In this document: positions 1 to 11,900 of the stretch, piece by piece
Layout of the letters: every line of letters begins with the position of its first letter
Numbering within the stretch: the first letter of the stretch is position 1
Origin: Rhynchonema sp. JSB1_4
Taxonomy: Eukaryota > Nematoda > Chromadorea > Monhysterida > Xyalidae
Assembly: GCA_030248065.1 (NCBI GenBank)
Contig: JASAMV010003121.1
Span: forward strand, 1-64,000
Direction of reading: 5' to 3'
DNA length: 64,000 bases
Made by a program: the position numbers and the translations under genes
Notes under the pieces: generated by a model
The model's database searches: none
Seen by the model: the letters and a program-made list of their open reading frames with translations, nothing else
What the model was told of the DNA's origin: nothing

Positions 1-534
1 AAAGAAAAACGTTACCAACCAACTTGACAAAAACAACATGATGATCGAAAAGTACACGAATGAAACTAAAACAGAAAATCCAAACCATTTTATGATTCGT
101 CAGCCTCAAGTTATTGCACAATTCGACTGCTGTAAAAGCGTGCAGGTTTACAATCCGACTTTATGAGCCATTAATGTATACGCCAGAGAGCGTTTTTTAT
201 TGTTCCGTTTTATCGCCAGATCATTTTATCTGTTTGTTTTTATTGAGTATAAAATCGGCGAATGTCGCTTGTGTCATTCACAAAACGAACACATAGAGAC
301 GTCAAAGGCGTCCCGTTCTCAAATGAAGACGTGACGTTTATACGGAGGGCAAATACTAAGCAGCAAACAACCGAACAAACAGCGTCATTGTGAAAAGTTG
401 TAAAAGAACCAATACCGGTATACATAATGAATTGGAAGTACAGTTCATTAGCCCACAAATGCAATGAAGATACTAGCCGAGATGCAAGTCCCCATTTTGA
501 TGTGGGTGATGACAATGTGGGTCTACTTGTGGAC

Positions 535-759
535 TTGACATCGATACCAGTCGTGGTCATCAGTTCGATACGAGTACAAGGCGCCGCCCAACAGCACGCA
601 TTGTCCCTTGGTCATTCTCGCTCGCCAACCTCGATCAACGTGCGTCTTTGCGTACAATTCATTCGGATACATCAGGTCCAAACGGGTCATATCGCTGGAT
701 GACACAACCCGGGGTGTGGTCTCGCTTGATGTGTGCAGCACGTTGTGCAGTTTGATGAT
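535..759 (-). CDS. Candidate exon with FLYWCH-like half motif
   Basis: This is a 75-codon minus-strand stretch that is open between an acceptor (rc of 760-761) and a weak donor GTCCAC (rc of 529-534), both in phase 0. The end of the translation, GGALYSYRTDDHDWYRCQ, resembles the first half of a FLYWCH zinc finger (aromatic residue after Gly, then a Trp-x-x-Cys pair) as found in some nuclear proteins and Mutator-like transposases. The second Cys/His half is not visible here. I see no partner exon. It may be a real exon, a transposase relic or chance. Confidence 0.25.
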
Positions 760-910
760 CTGAGTTTGCAACACGACGAATGTATAGTGTTGAACAGCTA
801 ACCTCTGCTATTATTACAAAGGAAATTCACTATCGAGGCTAATGGCAGATTGGGAACAAAATATGTATCGCTGCTCACTCGGAGCATCACCAAAGAAAAC
901 GAATAATCAA

Positions 911-1068
911 CGCCAACACGAGCCCGATTTCGGAAGTGGCAGGTTGGTGATACGTGGCTGCTGACTTGGAAAACGTTACACGTTGTAGAATACAGCGTGG
1001 TGCATGAGGATTTTCTCTTTCTATTCGTTTGCAAGCACACCACCTCCGAAATCGGGCTCGTGTTGGCG
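911..1068. mobile_element. MITE, family with CGCCAACACGAGCCCG ends
   Basis: The ends are a perfect 24-bp inverted repeat: 911-934 begins CGCCAACACGAGCCCGATTT and 1045-1068 is its reverse complement. The interior of about 110 bp has no coding capacity. A diverged copy in the opposite orientation lies at about 27937-28130, which shows that this is a dispersed family. No clear target-site duplication was seen. Confidence 0.7.
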
Positions 1069-4000
1069 TAGTTTGCCTTTACTTCTAAACAAAGCCTGAC
1101 CTGGTAAGCCTTGTTATGTTCTTCGTCCCTCTCCTCACCAACAACGAGCAACGCGCGGCCACAACGACCGATTAGGGATGGATGGGTGAATCCAGTTGGC
1201 CACGAAACAGGCACCATTTGAATTTGCGAAACTTCGAGGTCCAATGTGCCTGAGAATGACAGGGTTAAAAGGGTTAAAACATCAACGTGCACTTTGTGTT
1301 AAAGACCAGTGGCCGTTTCAACCCGACTGCTGACGACAGCAGGGAATCGTCAAGACTCAAGAGACAAAAGTGCCACAAAGTGGTTTTGTGCCTCGAAGCG
1401 TTGATCCAAAGAACCAAACACGTGTGCTATATGTGTACCTAAGGGTGGTCTCTGGCTGGTCTTCTTCTCCGACGACGACCGCATTAACGGAACGAAACAG
1501 CAACTGCACTGGATTCTCAATTTGCATGACATGACTTGCAACAACTATAGGCACTATGTTCTCTACAATACGTTTATAAAAAACACTGTTCCCATACCGT
1601 CATCTTGTTTGACATAGTCCATGTGCATAATGATAATGCCCAACGATTGCGTCCGTTTGTCAACGCCCAGGGCTGCGAGTTTTTCGCATCTCATTTTCTT
1701 CCACCAAACAACTGAATCCGATGTAATTGATCGGCGATCCGCAAAATTACTGAAATTTTACGCCATTGAAACTGGTATAAATTATTGCACAACATAAATT
1801 GTACAGTATAGATACAACTCTGCGGCTGCAGGTTGATAGAGTATACTGTACATATCTCCGAGGCAGTAGCATTCGCGGTCGCAGGATTTTTTAGGGTCAA
1901 ACTGGGTGATTAGGAAGCCATTACTGTTTTCATGGTACCGGACAAGGTATGTGCACACAAAGTATGACAACCCCAGTCACCCGCAAGTCGACTGCAGTGA
2001 CTTACGATGGAACTGGGGTCCAGTGTGCAAACTGCTAGTCAGCGTGGTTGACCCAGACGTCATGCTACTCGCACGGAGACCTGCATACTGATGAAGGAAA
2101 GAGGCACTAACGTACAATGTGTACCAGGGTTACCTTTTCGCAAACGACCACGGATGGCACATTTGTTGATGGTGCTCCAACGCTGTCACAAAATATAATT
2201 GTAGCAAAGATTAGTCCTCATCGTCTACAATGGACAAACATAACTCTCCACTTTTATTTTCGCAGTTTTTTTGCGCAGCTTCCTGGAATTAATGAAAATT
2301 AGCTATAGCTAATTAGCTAAAATAATTAGCTATTGTCTCACAATCAGGTTCATGCCTACTTATATTTCATAAAAAAGCAGTGGCCTGACGGATATGCGCT
2401 TCTTTCTCTCAGCGTCATTGACGTGAGTGCATAGGTAGCTACAGTACCTACGCAATCTTACCTGCAACATATAGTACTTCTAGAAAAGTATGTTTTCCGA
2501 TCATGTTTCATCCATTGTGTTTCAATTTTTTAGAGTTCTTTTTTTCTCAATCTTGCCCATCTTATTGACGATGTTTGAAGGCCACCATGGTCGACGTTTT
2601 GGACTAAAATTTTAAATGGTGACCGTACAAAGCCAGAAACGGAGCACATGATACCGTTTTTAATTCCGCCCTCTACTTCTTTGCTTTCCATGAACGTTTT
2701 GCATTGTCACAGTACGGTTGGCCCGCGACGTATACAGTACATACTGTATGTACATGCAGTATGCTGCTTCATTTAGCCGGGGCTGCGACAACATCCCTCA
2801 ATGCAAAGTTCTCTCTCGTGCTTATGTATGTATATGCCTCTTGAGCCGTAAGAGGTACGTATGTACTTTTCTGCTCACATGCGTCTACTTTTACGCCACG
2901 TTTGTGTTTTAGCCCCTGACGCAGGTCTAACCTTATGGTAGTACTATTATGGCGCTACGATGTTTTTCGAAACACAGACTCTGTGCGCTTGCAGTGCCAC
3001 ATTGACACGCGGCCAATAAACGGAATTCAGATCTGAGTTTCTTGGGTGCCAAAGTTCAAGACGAAAAGCTTAGGCCAACTAACTATTGTTGGTACCCTGT
3101 TACATGGGTGAGAACTAAGATGAGCTTTGGCGCATGGGCTCCAACTGGGCCCTGCCTGCCCGGCGCGCCAACCCCTCTGCAAACGCGCCTCTGTTAGTCG
3201 TACTAAGATTTCCTTCGTCGACTTAACCATGCTTACCATGAAGTTTTCCACTGCGTTAGTCATAGTGATGAACATATACTGAGTTTGTATTTATAGTTCA
3301 TGCAAAGTTTATTAAAATACGGCATGCTTGCGTTTCGTGCAGTTGGCGCTCAATGCAATTCGTTTGTGTGATGTTATGTGTTCCTGTTCCGGGCAAGTGT
3401 TTCGTGTCCTTTTATAAGTGCCTATGGTTGTATATCCGTTTTATCCGTGTTGTCCAAACCCATAAGTCATGCGGTTTCTTCTGCAGACCGGCTCGGAGGA
3501 AAAACGTGGAAAACTGTTTTGTAAGTCAAGTGTCGTTGAGGTTTCCCAAGGCTTCCATTCAAGATACAGACCTTGTTGCGTTTCTCTACATTGTTTAGCT
3601 AAATGTTGTGTTACATTAAGGATTAACGTAGACCGACTCAGCACTAGACCGTAACGTAGACGTGCACTCCAGAGCCCGCGAAGTGAACTGTGCTGGAACA
3701 AGATCCAATTAACTTTCGGACCGACTCAGCACTGGTAGCCAACAACGTCTACCATGACTGCAGGGCACCTAGTTTTTCACGCTGCTGTACTGTATGTTAA
3801 GCTCCCAGGTTCAGCTGCTACCTAATGTGTACCCCAGCCAGTGTTGGAAGCAAACAAGAGAACATAGAACGGATCTAAAACCCATAGTTTTCTTTTAGGA
3901 ATGAAGTGCAAATGACTCTGGCGCTGTCCATTATTTAAAATATATTTGGTACCACCGCCTTCAAGCACACTTACAATACTTTGAGACCCAGCAGACGGTG

Positions 4001-5214
4001 TTGGAAACTCAAGTGATCACAACAAACAAACATGGCGAACCAAGCAGCTCAAAAATACAGACAGTTACTGAGAAAGAGAGAGAGAGAGCAGTGGGTGATA
4101 ATACGGTATGCATGAGTCTGAGTTGGACAAAAGTTCAAGGGTACCCGATCGTGTAAAAAAACATCCGTGAACTGCCTAAATTATCAATCGTTGGTACTGA
4201 AAAAATTTTCAGCTACCTAGGTTGGCATATGGGGGGTAATTTTGAGCCAGCCGGAAACCACAATACTTGGCCTAACATACTGTACGTTAGTGCATGAAGC
4301 TTTCTGGATAAGCCGTGTAGGTGAAGAGCTGTAAGTATATGTACCTACAGTATGTATATAGCAGCTTACCACATGGAGGCTGTGAGGCCCGATAGACACG
4401 TTTATTACGTCAACGGTGGTCTAACCAAGCATGAACGAGCCATATCCTTGTTTGTCACTCACTGCTGCGTTCACGTTCCTGTAGCTAGAGGTATTCTTCT
4501 GTTTCTGGCCCGAACAAGGTAGTACTTTTTTAGCTTTGTTTGGTATACCAAATAACGAGAAACGAAGGTATTTTATAGAAGTTGTTGATATGTGCAGGCT
4601 CCAACCTTTCTAGCAAGCTTAGTTTGAAGCAAGTACCGTTTTGGGCACATGCATTCAACGGAGCTCTCGGTATTTTATTTTGCATGCAACTCAGAAAGCC
4701 CTCGTCATGCTTTTGCTCTATTTTGATCTTTTTTGAGAAAAATCGCTGCACTACAGATATACGATCGCGCCTTTACTTCACACTCGTTTTGTTTCGTTCC
4801 AGCCCACTGAGCCGATAAGCCGCGGCGCGCGCGTGGAGACCTCTGACATTTGAAATAAATGGCACTTTCTGTCATAAAACCCCACAGGTCTTAAAGTTCC
4901 AACGTCATAGAGGTCAACTTAGCGGCAAAGAAGCCAATACTCGACTTTTGTGTGCTCAATAATCCACTGAGCGAGTCAAGAAACATCTGTAGGTATGCAT
5001 ACTGTGGGGTAGTCCCTTTTTCGCTCTCAAGAGTGAAAAATAGCGTTTAGCTGACCCGCAGGAGTGCGCCATCCAGCACTTTGTATAGTAAATGTCACTT
5101 ATATTTGACTTTAGCACCATATTGCTTCTCGCTGCCTGCGACTTCAACGAAATTTGTCAAAGTATGCAGTTTATGCGCTTCATGTTGCTACATGGTACCA
5201 GAGTTTTCCACGTG

Positions 5215-5590
5215 AAACCACCGGACTTTGTTCGGAAATAGGTGGAAAGCCGGTCCTCTGCTTCAAACATTTTATCCAAATGGAGCCCCGGGTGCTCTAT
5301 TCGGAAACGTTTCGGTATAGGGCCCTCGGGTTTTTTGGGCTTAGGTTTTTGGAATTTTTGGAAATCATCGCTGACGTTACTGAATGTTATCGCAAGCGCT
5401 TTGTGTGCATCTCAAAGCACGCGTTTCTATTTTAGAGCAGTTCCTCCTGAAAAAAATGTGCGAGGATGACCATTGTTATTTGTTCTCCTTTGTGAAGAAA
5501 ACCTTTTTTGGTCGATATTTGGGAATACCAACAAGATCACCCGGGGGGGTTCTATTCGGAAACGGGTGGGCTATATATCGAAAACTCCGG
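5215..5590. repeat. Three diverged TATTCGGAAACG repeats
   Basis: A unit with a CCCGGG-containing lead followed by TCTATTCGGAAACG and a GGTGG/GGTAT tail occurs near 5290 and 5540. A weaker version, TTGTTCGGAAATAGGTGG, lies near 5228. Function is unknown; they may be remnants of one local duplication. Confidence 0.35.
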
Positions 5591-5966
5591 TAACACCACA
5601 AGACTTCTTTTCGTACTATCACGCGAGCAAGATTTACATATGTTCACAATGCTGTTTCATGTCTACCGCTGTATTTTATGTATGAAAACGCTATCACCCA
5701 CTATGGTTCTGAACTGAGAGCCATTCCTCATGGTTCATTTTCAGACATATAGGTATGTACCTAGGAAGCATGGTTGTTTTAGACATGTACAGTTGTACAA
5801 TAGAAATACACAGGAGCATAGACTACAAAAGAGCACGCCATGCGAAACAGAAGTCAAAGCTGGCTGGAGCCTGAGGCCACGTGCAGCCAACAGTCCTGAA
5901 TTCAACAATATAAATATTAAAAAAAAACAAAAGAAACCCGCCAAACCAACCTGTTTATTCTTGCAG

Positions 5967-8900
5967 CTCATTCGTCCGAGCCCGATTCGAGTCCGCTCAT
6001 CTCCGAACTATCGCTATCGGTGTCCGGTCACGGTTCACCATCAGCGAGCCAGTCACACACAGCCGGTGCCGTGGTATTCAGCAGCCGGTCCACGTCCGTA
6101 GGTGCAACCACCGGTGTTTCGTCAGTGACGTTTGTTGCCAACAAGTTCAGTCACGCGGCAGCGGCAGGAGTCGGTGGTGCTGCTACTGACATGTCCGCTA
6201 ATCAGCAGCAAACGTCCAATGCGCATGCGTCTACAACGACGACTCCCAGTGCAGGAACTACAAACAGCATTATCGATCGGAATTCGGCTAGTTCGGCCAC
6301 CGAAAAACAACAACAACAACAACATGGAGCCACGCTGCCGCAGCTACCGCCGCAACCACTACCGCGGAATCACATCACTACAGCGGCTGCTTCCTCATTG
6401 CAACAGCAGAAAACTGGGGTGAGTGAGTGAGCTACACGCATCTGTGGTGCATGTTTCGGTTTTTGTGGTTATTGGTTATTCGTTTGGCTTCATTTTTTAT
6501 ATTCCAATTTAGGTATGGGTACCATAGGTATAGGTGCTCTAAAGCAACCAATGCTACTTTGCCCGGCGCAGAGATGGTGGATAGAAATTAGCTTTTTATT
6601 TGCTGACGTGGTTCCAATCAAACAGCGCACGTAATCGCTAGGATTGAACATGCTTTTATTTCCGTCCAATGCCGTGCGTTCTATTGAGTTTCGACTTTTC
6701 GAGAAAGAGAAAGAGAAAGGCTTTATTCGAAGCGGCGCCCTGCGACCTTTTGTTGTATTGATGATGGCACTGAACCAGCGAGAAATGCTGTTTGTTTGCT
6801 TGTATGCCTTTTCTGACCTTCTTGGAGTTGCACGTTTTGTACAGTTCAGACCCTCCACACTGCGAACACTGGCTTGGCCAAGCAAGTTTACAATCACTCA
6901 CGGGCCCATCGCTGTGGGATACGCCAAGCAAGGCTGTGAATCGAAATAAGTTTTTAGCAAAATAGACCGGCGGCTCCCAAAGCCACTCAGACAAGCCAGA
7001 CACGACGACACGTGTAACATATAAAGCGAGCTTGGTGCAGCTGCCCGAACATGCCCCCGAAAAAACATTCACTGACAAATATATCGGGGCCTCTCCCTGC
7101 CTATTTTTAAAATCCGCCATCTCAACCTAACCCACTGTGCCCACCTTTTATTTCAAAACCATGTCTCCAGAGCACGCAGGCGCTGCGAAGCCCTTTTTTC
7201 GGAGCTATGTCCTTTGCTTGCATGTAGCAGTATGTACTGTACATGTAATACATGTAGTGTCATGTCCAGTTAGCCGCTATTGCATATGTACATACACATT
7301 TGCATTGGCGAAAGTTTTGCGCTGCTTTCCATATTATTGTGCATGTGGTACTGTATGGAGCTACATACATACTGTAGTTTACGTGCCTCCTGCTGCGCGG
7401 TTTGTGTCTCTCTTCATGTGTGCGCGGCAACTTATGGTCCGCATGAGAGCCACAGCACGCTTGACACCCAAACTCAAGTGCAGGCGGTCAGCGCATGCCT
7501 TCGTTTTTTCGTGCGGTTTTTACGATTTTCTGGCTGCTGCGACCTGCCCGCCCGGTGGAAGGCTTTCGGTTAAGCTGCTTCATAAAAGCCATAACTCGGC
7601 CGTGATGAAACTTAGATATCTGTCGGTTTTGGGTTATTGACCTGTATATTTCTCGGTTCTGAGATGCTAAAAGAGGCCCTTTATCTTACCTTGATCAGGG
7701 CGAGGTCTTTTCAGTATTTTTGAGGAAAATGACCTGCAAGAGACTTGCACTTGGAAAACGAAACCAAATTTTCGCATGTTTATTCAGCCTGAGGACCCCG
7801 ACGCCCTCGAACTGCCTTCGGATTTTTCAACAGCCCAAATTGACCGTCTGCTGGCATCAGCTGCTGCCAAACAACAACAGAATGCAAAAATTCAAACTTT
7901 GCCACCGCTAGACCCGCGGACGTTCCAATATGAAGATGAACTTGATGATGACGATTTCTATCAACAGGTTACTTGTAATTACCGCATACCCGTAGACTTG
8001 TTCAACATCCTTGGCTGGACAGCTATGGGCTGAGTCTACCGGACAATTCCGAATAAGCCTCCATTTGGCGACTAATTCAGAACGATGCCCCCCGTAACGG
8101 GATTCATTTCGAATCTGATAGTAAAACAAGCCCAAATAAAGCCCCATACTGAATTTTTTAGCATTCTCTCTTGTATGCTTTCTTCATTGCCTTACGTATT
8201 TCATTTCTGACTCTATCAACAAATCTTACCCGCGTCGGGCTCAACAAAATGCTCAAGCAAGCTGCAAATCTTGGCTAACTGAGGTGTGCGCCTCCGGCGC
8301 CTGCAAGCAGCTGAGACATGCAAAAAACATCGCAGGATGCAGTTGATGCACAGTGCGTTTTGTGCCGTTTCAGCCGCCGCAGGCGCATGCAGGCGCAGGC
8401 ATCAATCAGCCAAAAAATTGCAGCTGGCACTGTAACTATACCAAAATAGCTGGCCGATGTTTCAGATATACGACAACCGAACGCTAGCTGTTGTGACGTC
8501 AGATGGCCGACAGTTGACAGCAGCTGAGTTGATGCAAGAGCTCAACGACTTGGATCAACAGGTGCCGAGTTTGATTTGGTGAATTTTGGTGTTCAAAAAA
8601 ATACAGGAATCGGCATTCTGTTTTGGACAAATAAACTCTAAGTTTTTGCATTGAATTAATTCCTGGTGAAATGAACATTTGTAACCGATCCGGCCGCTGC
8701 TTGAACAACGTCTGAACCTGCTGATGAGATTGGCCAGTAATCAGACAGGTCCGATCTGATCCGCGAGTTTGATTATGTGCGCCTGCCTTAGTTTGACACA
8801 CCCAGCGACATATGTACTTTCAGACTTCGCCGCAAAATCCGTCCGATCAACAACAACGACAACAACAATCGGCTTTTCCAAACAACACTGATTCCACCTC

Positions 8901-11900
8901 AACAACATCGTCTTTATACCAAAATCGCGCCGTCGCGAGTCAACATCTGCAGAACATCAATCAGCACAACAGTAACATTTCACCCAACCAGTCCATGTCT
9001 GAGCCGAGAACGTGCGATCCGGTGTTCGAACCGGTCCGAGACAGGGACCAGCAGCAACAACAGCAACAGGCTGCAACCTATGACGAGTCGTCATCATCCG
9101 CTGATACAATGGTGACGGCAGATTTGCGACTGCAGCAAGCTAACGTTGGTGACGTTGAGTTTGGAGTTTGTAAAACTGTTCAGGATGGAATCAAACTTAA
9201 TGATCGGTCTGATATAATCCAGTTTTGATGGTCCAGTGTCTGGATCAAATTTGCCTCGATCACGCGCGCGATTGCAACTGATTTCGATCAGCGTAACCAT
9301 TTTGTCACCATGTTTGTTCATTAAATGCCTGATTATAATGCAATTCAAATCCCGTTTTCAGCGCGTCATCACCTCACACGCTGACATGCAGCCTTCGAGT
9401 AGCAACACGACTACAGTCATGCCTCAGCAAACACACGCAATCTCCAATTTTGCGCCCTCGGATCCAAGACAGCAGGTTGGAAGAAGAGAGTTGCGCATTT
9501 TCCAATTTGAGTCTTCAAGTATATTTGACAGATCTAATTTTGTGAAAAAAACGGCAACAGCGTTTTTCATCATTTCAGTCACATTTTGTCAACGACAACA
9601 ATATCACGCCCGGTTCTGCGACGAGACAGCCTGCTTTCTCTATGCAAGACGAACGTGAGCCTGATTTATCAAGACGAATAGAGTCGACCACGACGCAGAC
9701 TAGTCCTTCTGAGCATGAACCATCGGAAAGACAGCCGCCGACCACCTGCTCGTTACAGACACAGACCAGCTTTGATACGGTAAGCATGGTGGGTTTCTGT
9801 ATGCACAGTAGTCCAGGGTACGGTTTGTCTGGTTGACCAGGTAATCGCTTGATTTTGTTTGAATTTTTTAGCCAGAAAATGATGTGGTGCAGTGATTTTT
9901 CGTGAAGTCCAAATTTCATACTTTTGTGCAGAATTGCAGTGCAGTATCCTCCATCATGTAGGAGTGCTATGCACAACTTTGCCGGCATCAAGATAATCGG
10001 GTCCAGTTTCGGTGTTGCATTGGTCACGTTTGATTTTTTCGAGATACAAATACTTGTGACCCTAGTTGCTAGCCGTCCGACCACCAAAGTTTGATCCCGG
10101 TTTCGTATCGCACAATAAATAATGTCGCGCCCCGACCATAGGTACAGTACCAGCTGCAACTCTGGGTGAATTCTGCCTTTACGCGTGCAGCACGCGTGCG
10201 TACGCATGCACGCCTTTGACGCCTGCGGGCACAATGTATAACCACCCAGTGGTGCACGCGCAGTGCACGCCTTTGACCTTTTCAGCACTGTGCACGCGGT
10301 GTATGTGGTGCATTCGGCTTCCTATACTTTTGTGTGTGCAGGCGTCAAAGGCGTGCATGCGTACGCACGCGTGCTGCACGCGTAAAGGCAGAATTCACCC
10401 AGAGTTGCAGCTGGTACTGTACGTACTGTACATAAAGTAACCCACCGTGTTTCTAGCGTCCCTACCGTATCGTCTCATCGCAACCATCAAGCAACGTTAG
10501 CAATCAGCAGTCAATCGATAATCGATTCGCATCAACATCCGCCCAACAACAACACCATCAACACGTGACTGCGACAGTGACCATCACCAACAGGCACCCT
10601 CCCTTTGTGGTCCAGGCACCAAGCGGTTCCAGTACCGCGTACCAGAACCAGCGAATCGGCAGCGAACCACCCAAACGATATCTTGGCGACTATGAGGACA
10701 CCTCGATGCAGCACTTCAGACCAGTGTGTTTTTGTTCGGGTGACGTTAGCGTTTTTGATGAGTGGCTAGAATGTACAAGCTGTTTGTCTTACCTTGCGTT
10801 TTTGAACGACTGATAGACTTTTTGCGCCGCCTTTGGAACTCCAAACGCAGACAACCATGATAACGAATTCTCATTTCCAGATCCCATCCTACGACCCATC
10901 GCAGTTCGATTCGATCCAAAAACAGCAACAACAACGGTCCTCGCCCTACCATCAACCCGTGACCACGGCCAAGCACAACGCGACGTCGCTGCAGAACTTG
11001 CCCTTGATCAGTCAGGCATCACAACAGCAACGCATCAGGGAACCACCGCCGTATGCCAATGATATTGGTGATTCGCATGACTACGGTGGTCAACAGAGGC
11101 ATGAACAACCGCAACAGCATGGTCATGGTCAGTTTACTGAATTGTCGGTGAATATTATTCTGGTGGACGAGAAGCACACAGTTTGACTAGCGTGTCAAAG
11201 CTGCTGAATGCACAGCTTTTCCCTGGTCAAAATAGGGGTTCATGAGAACGCCCGGTAATTTCATACAAAAGTTGTAAAACACTAAGTTTGACCAGCGTAA
11301 AAATTATTATCTGATGACCAACTTTTACGCTGGTCAAAATTAGTCTTCTGATGCAAACACCAAACACGCTTTTAGGCTGCGATTAGATAAATGCGGAATG
11401 CGGAATTTGGTGAGCAGATAAATGCGGAATCATAAATTTCTGCATTCCGCATTTCGCGTTTATCTGCTCACCTTTGCGGAATGGTGCGTGCTTGGGTGAC
11501 GATGACAACTTCCAGCGTGCTGACCTCAAATGTTGCGTGTTAACGCAAACAGCAACTGAGATGTTTGACCAAAAGCATAAATTTACTTACAGAAATTCAA
11601 AATTCCGCAAAGGTGAGCAGATAAGCGCGGAATGCGGATTGCAGAAATTTGCCATTCCGCATCTATCTAATCGCAGCCTTAGTGGTTGACAATGAGTGTT
11701 GTACCATTGCGTACTTGCTCTCATTGACTTTACACGGGTTCAAGGTTCAGGGGATCAGTCTTCATGTGTGCAAACTATATGACCCCATCGTCTGCTCGCA
11801 TTTAGGCCACCACAGTCGTCCACGTTGGACCACCGTTGGCGGTATTGATGCGGCAACGCTGGCGGAGCTCAACCAGCACCTGAATGGCCGACGTATTGGG

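Larger units (their letters stand above)
1..5966. other. Unassigned region with repeats
   Basis: No confident gene was recognised here apart from the candidate exon at 535-759. Open frames are short, overlap on both strands and lack convincing splice partners. The region holds a MITE at 911-1068, a short GA-rich tract near 4075-4088 and diverged repeats at 5215-5590. The Gln/Pro-rich gene that begins at 5967 starts with a phase-1 acceptor, so its upstream exons must lie here or to the left of the window; I could not find them. Confidence 0.6.

Noticed and set aside
9575..10288. 237-codon minus-strand open frame
   Set aside because: It lies opposite confirmed plus-strand exons (9579-9779) and one arm of the perfect palindrome at 10142-10225. 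Its His/Cys-rich look comes from GTGCACGC repeats.
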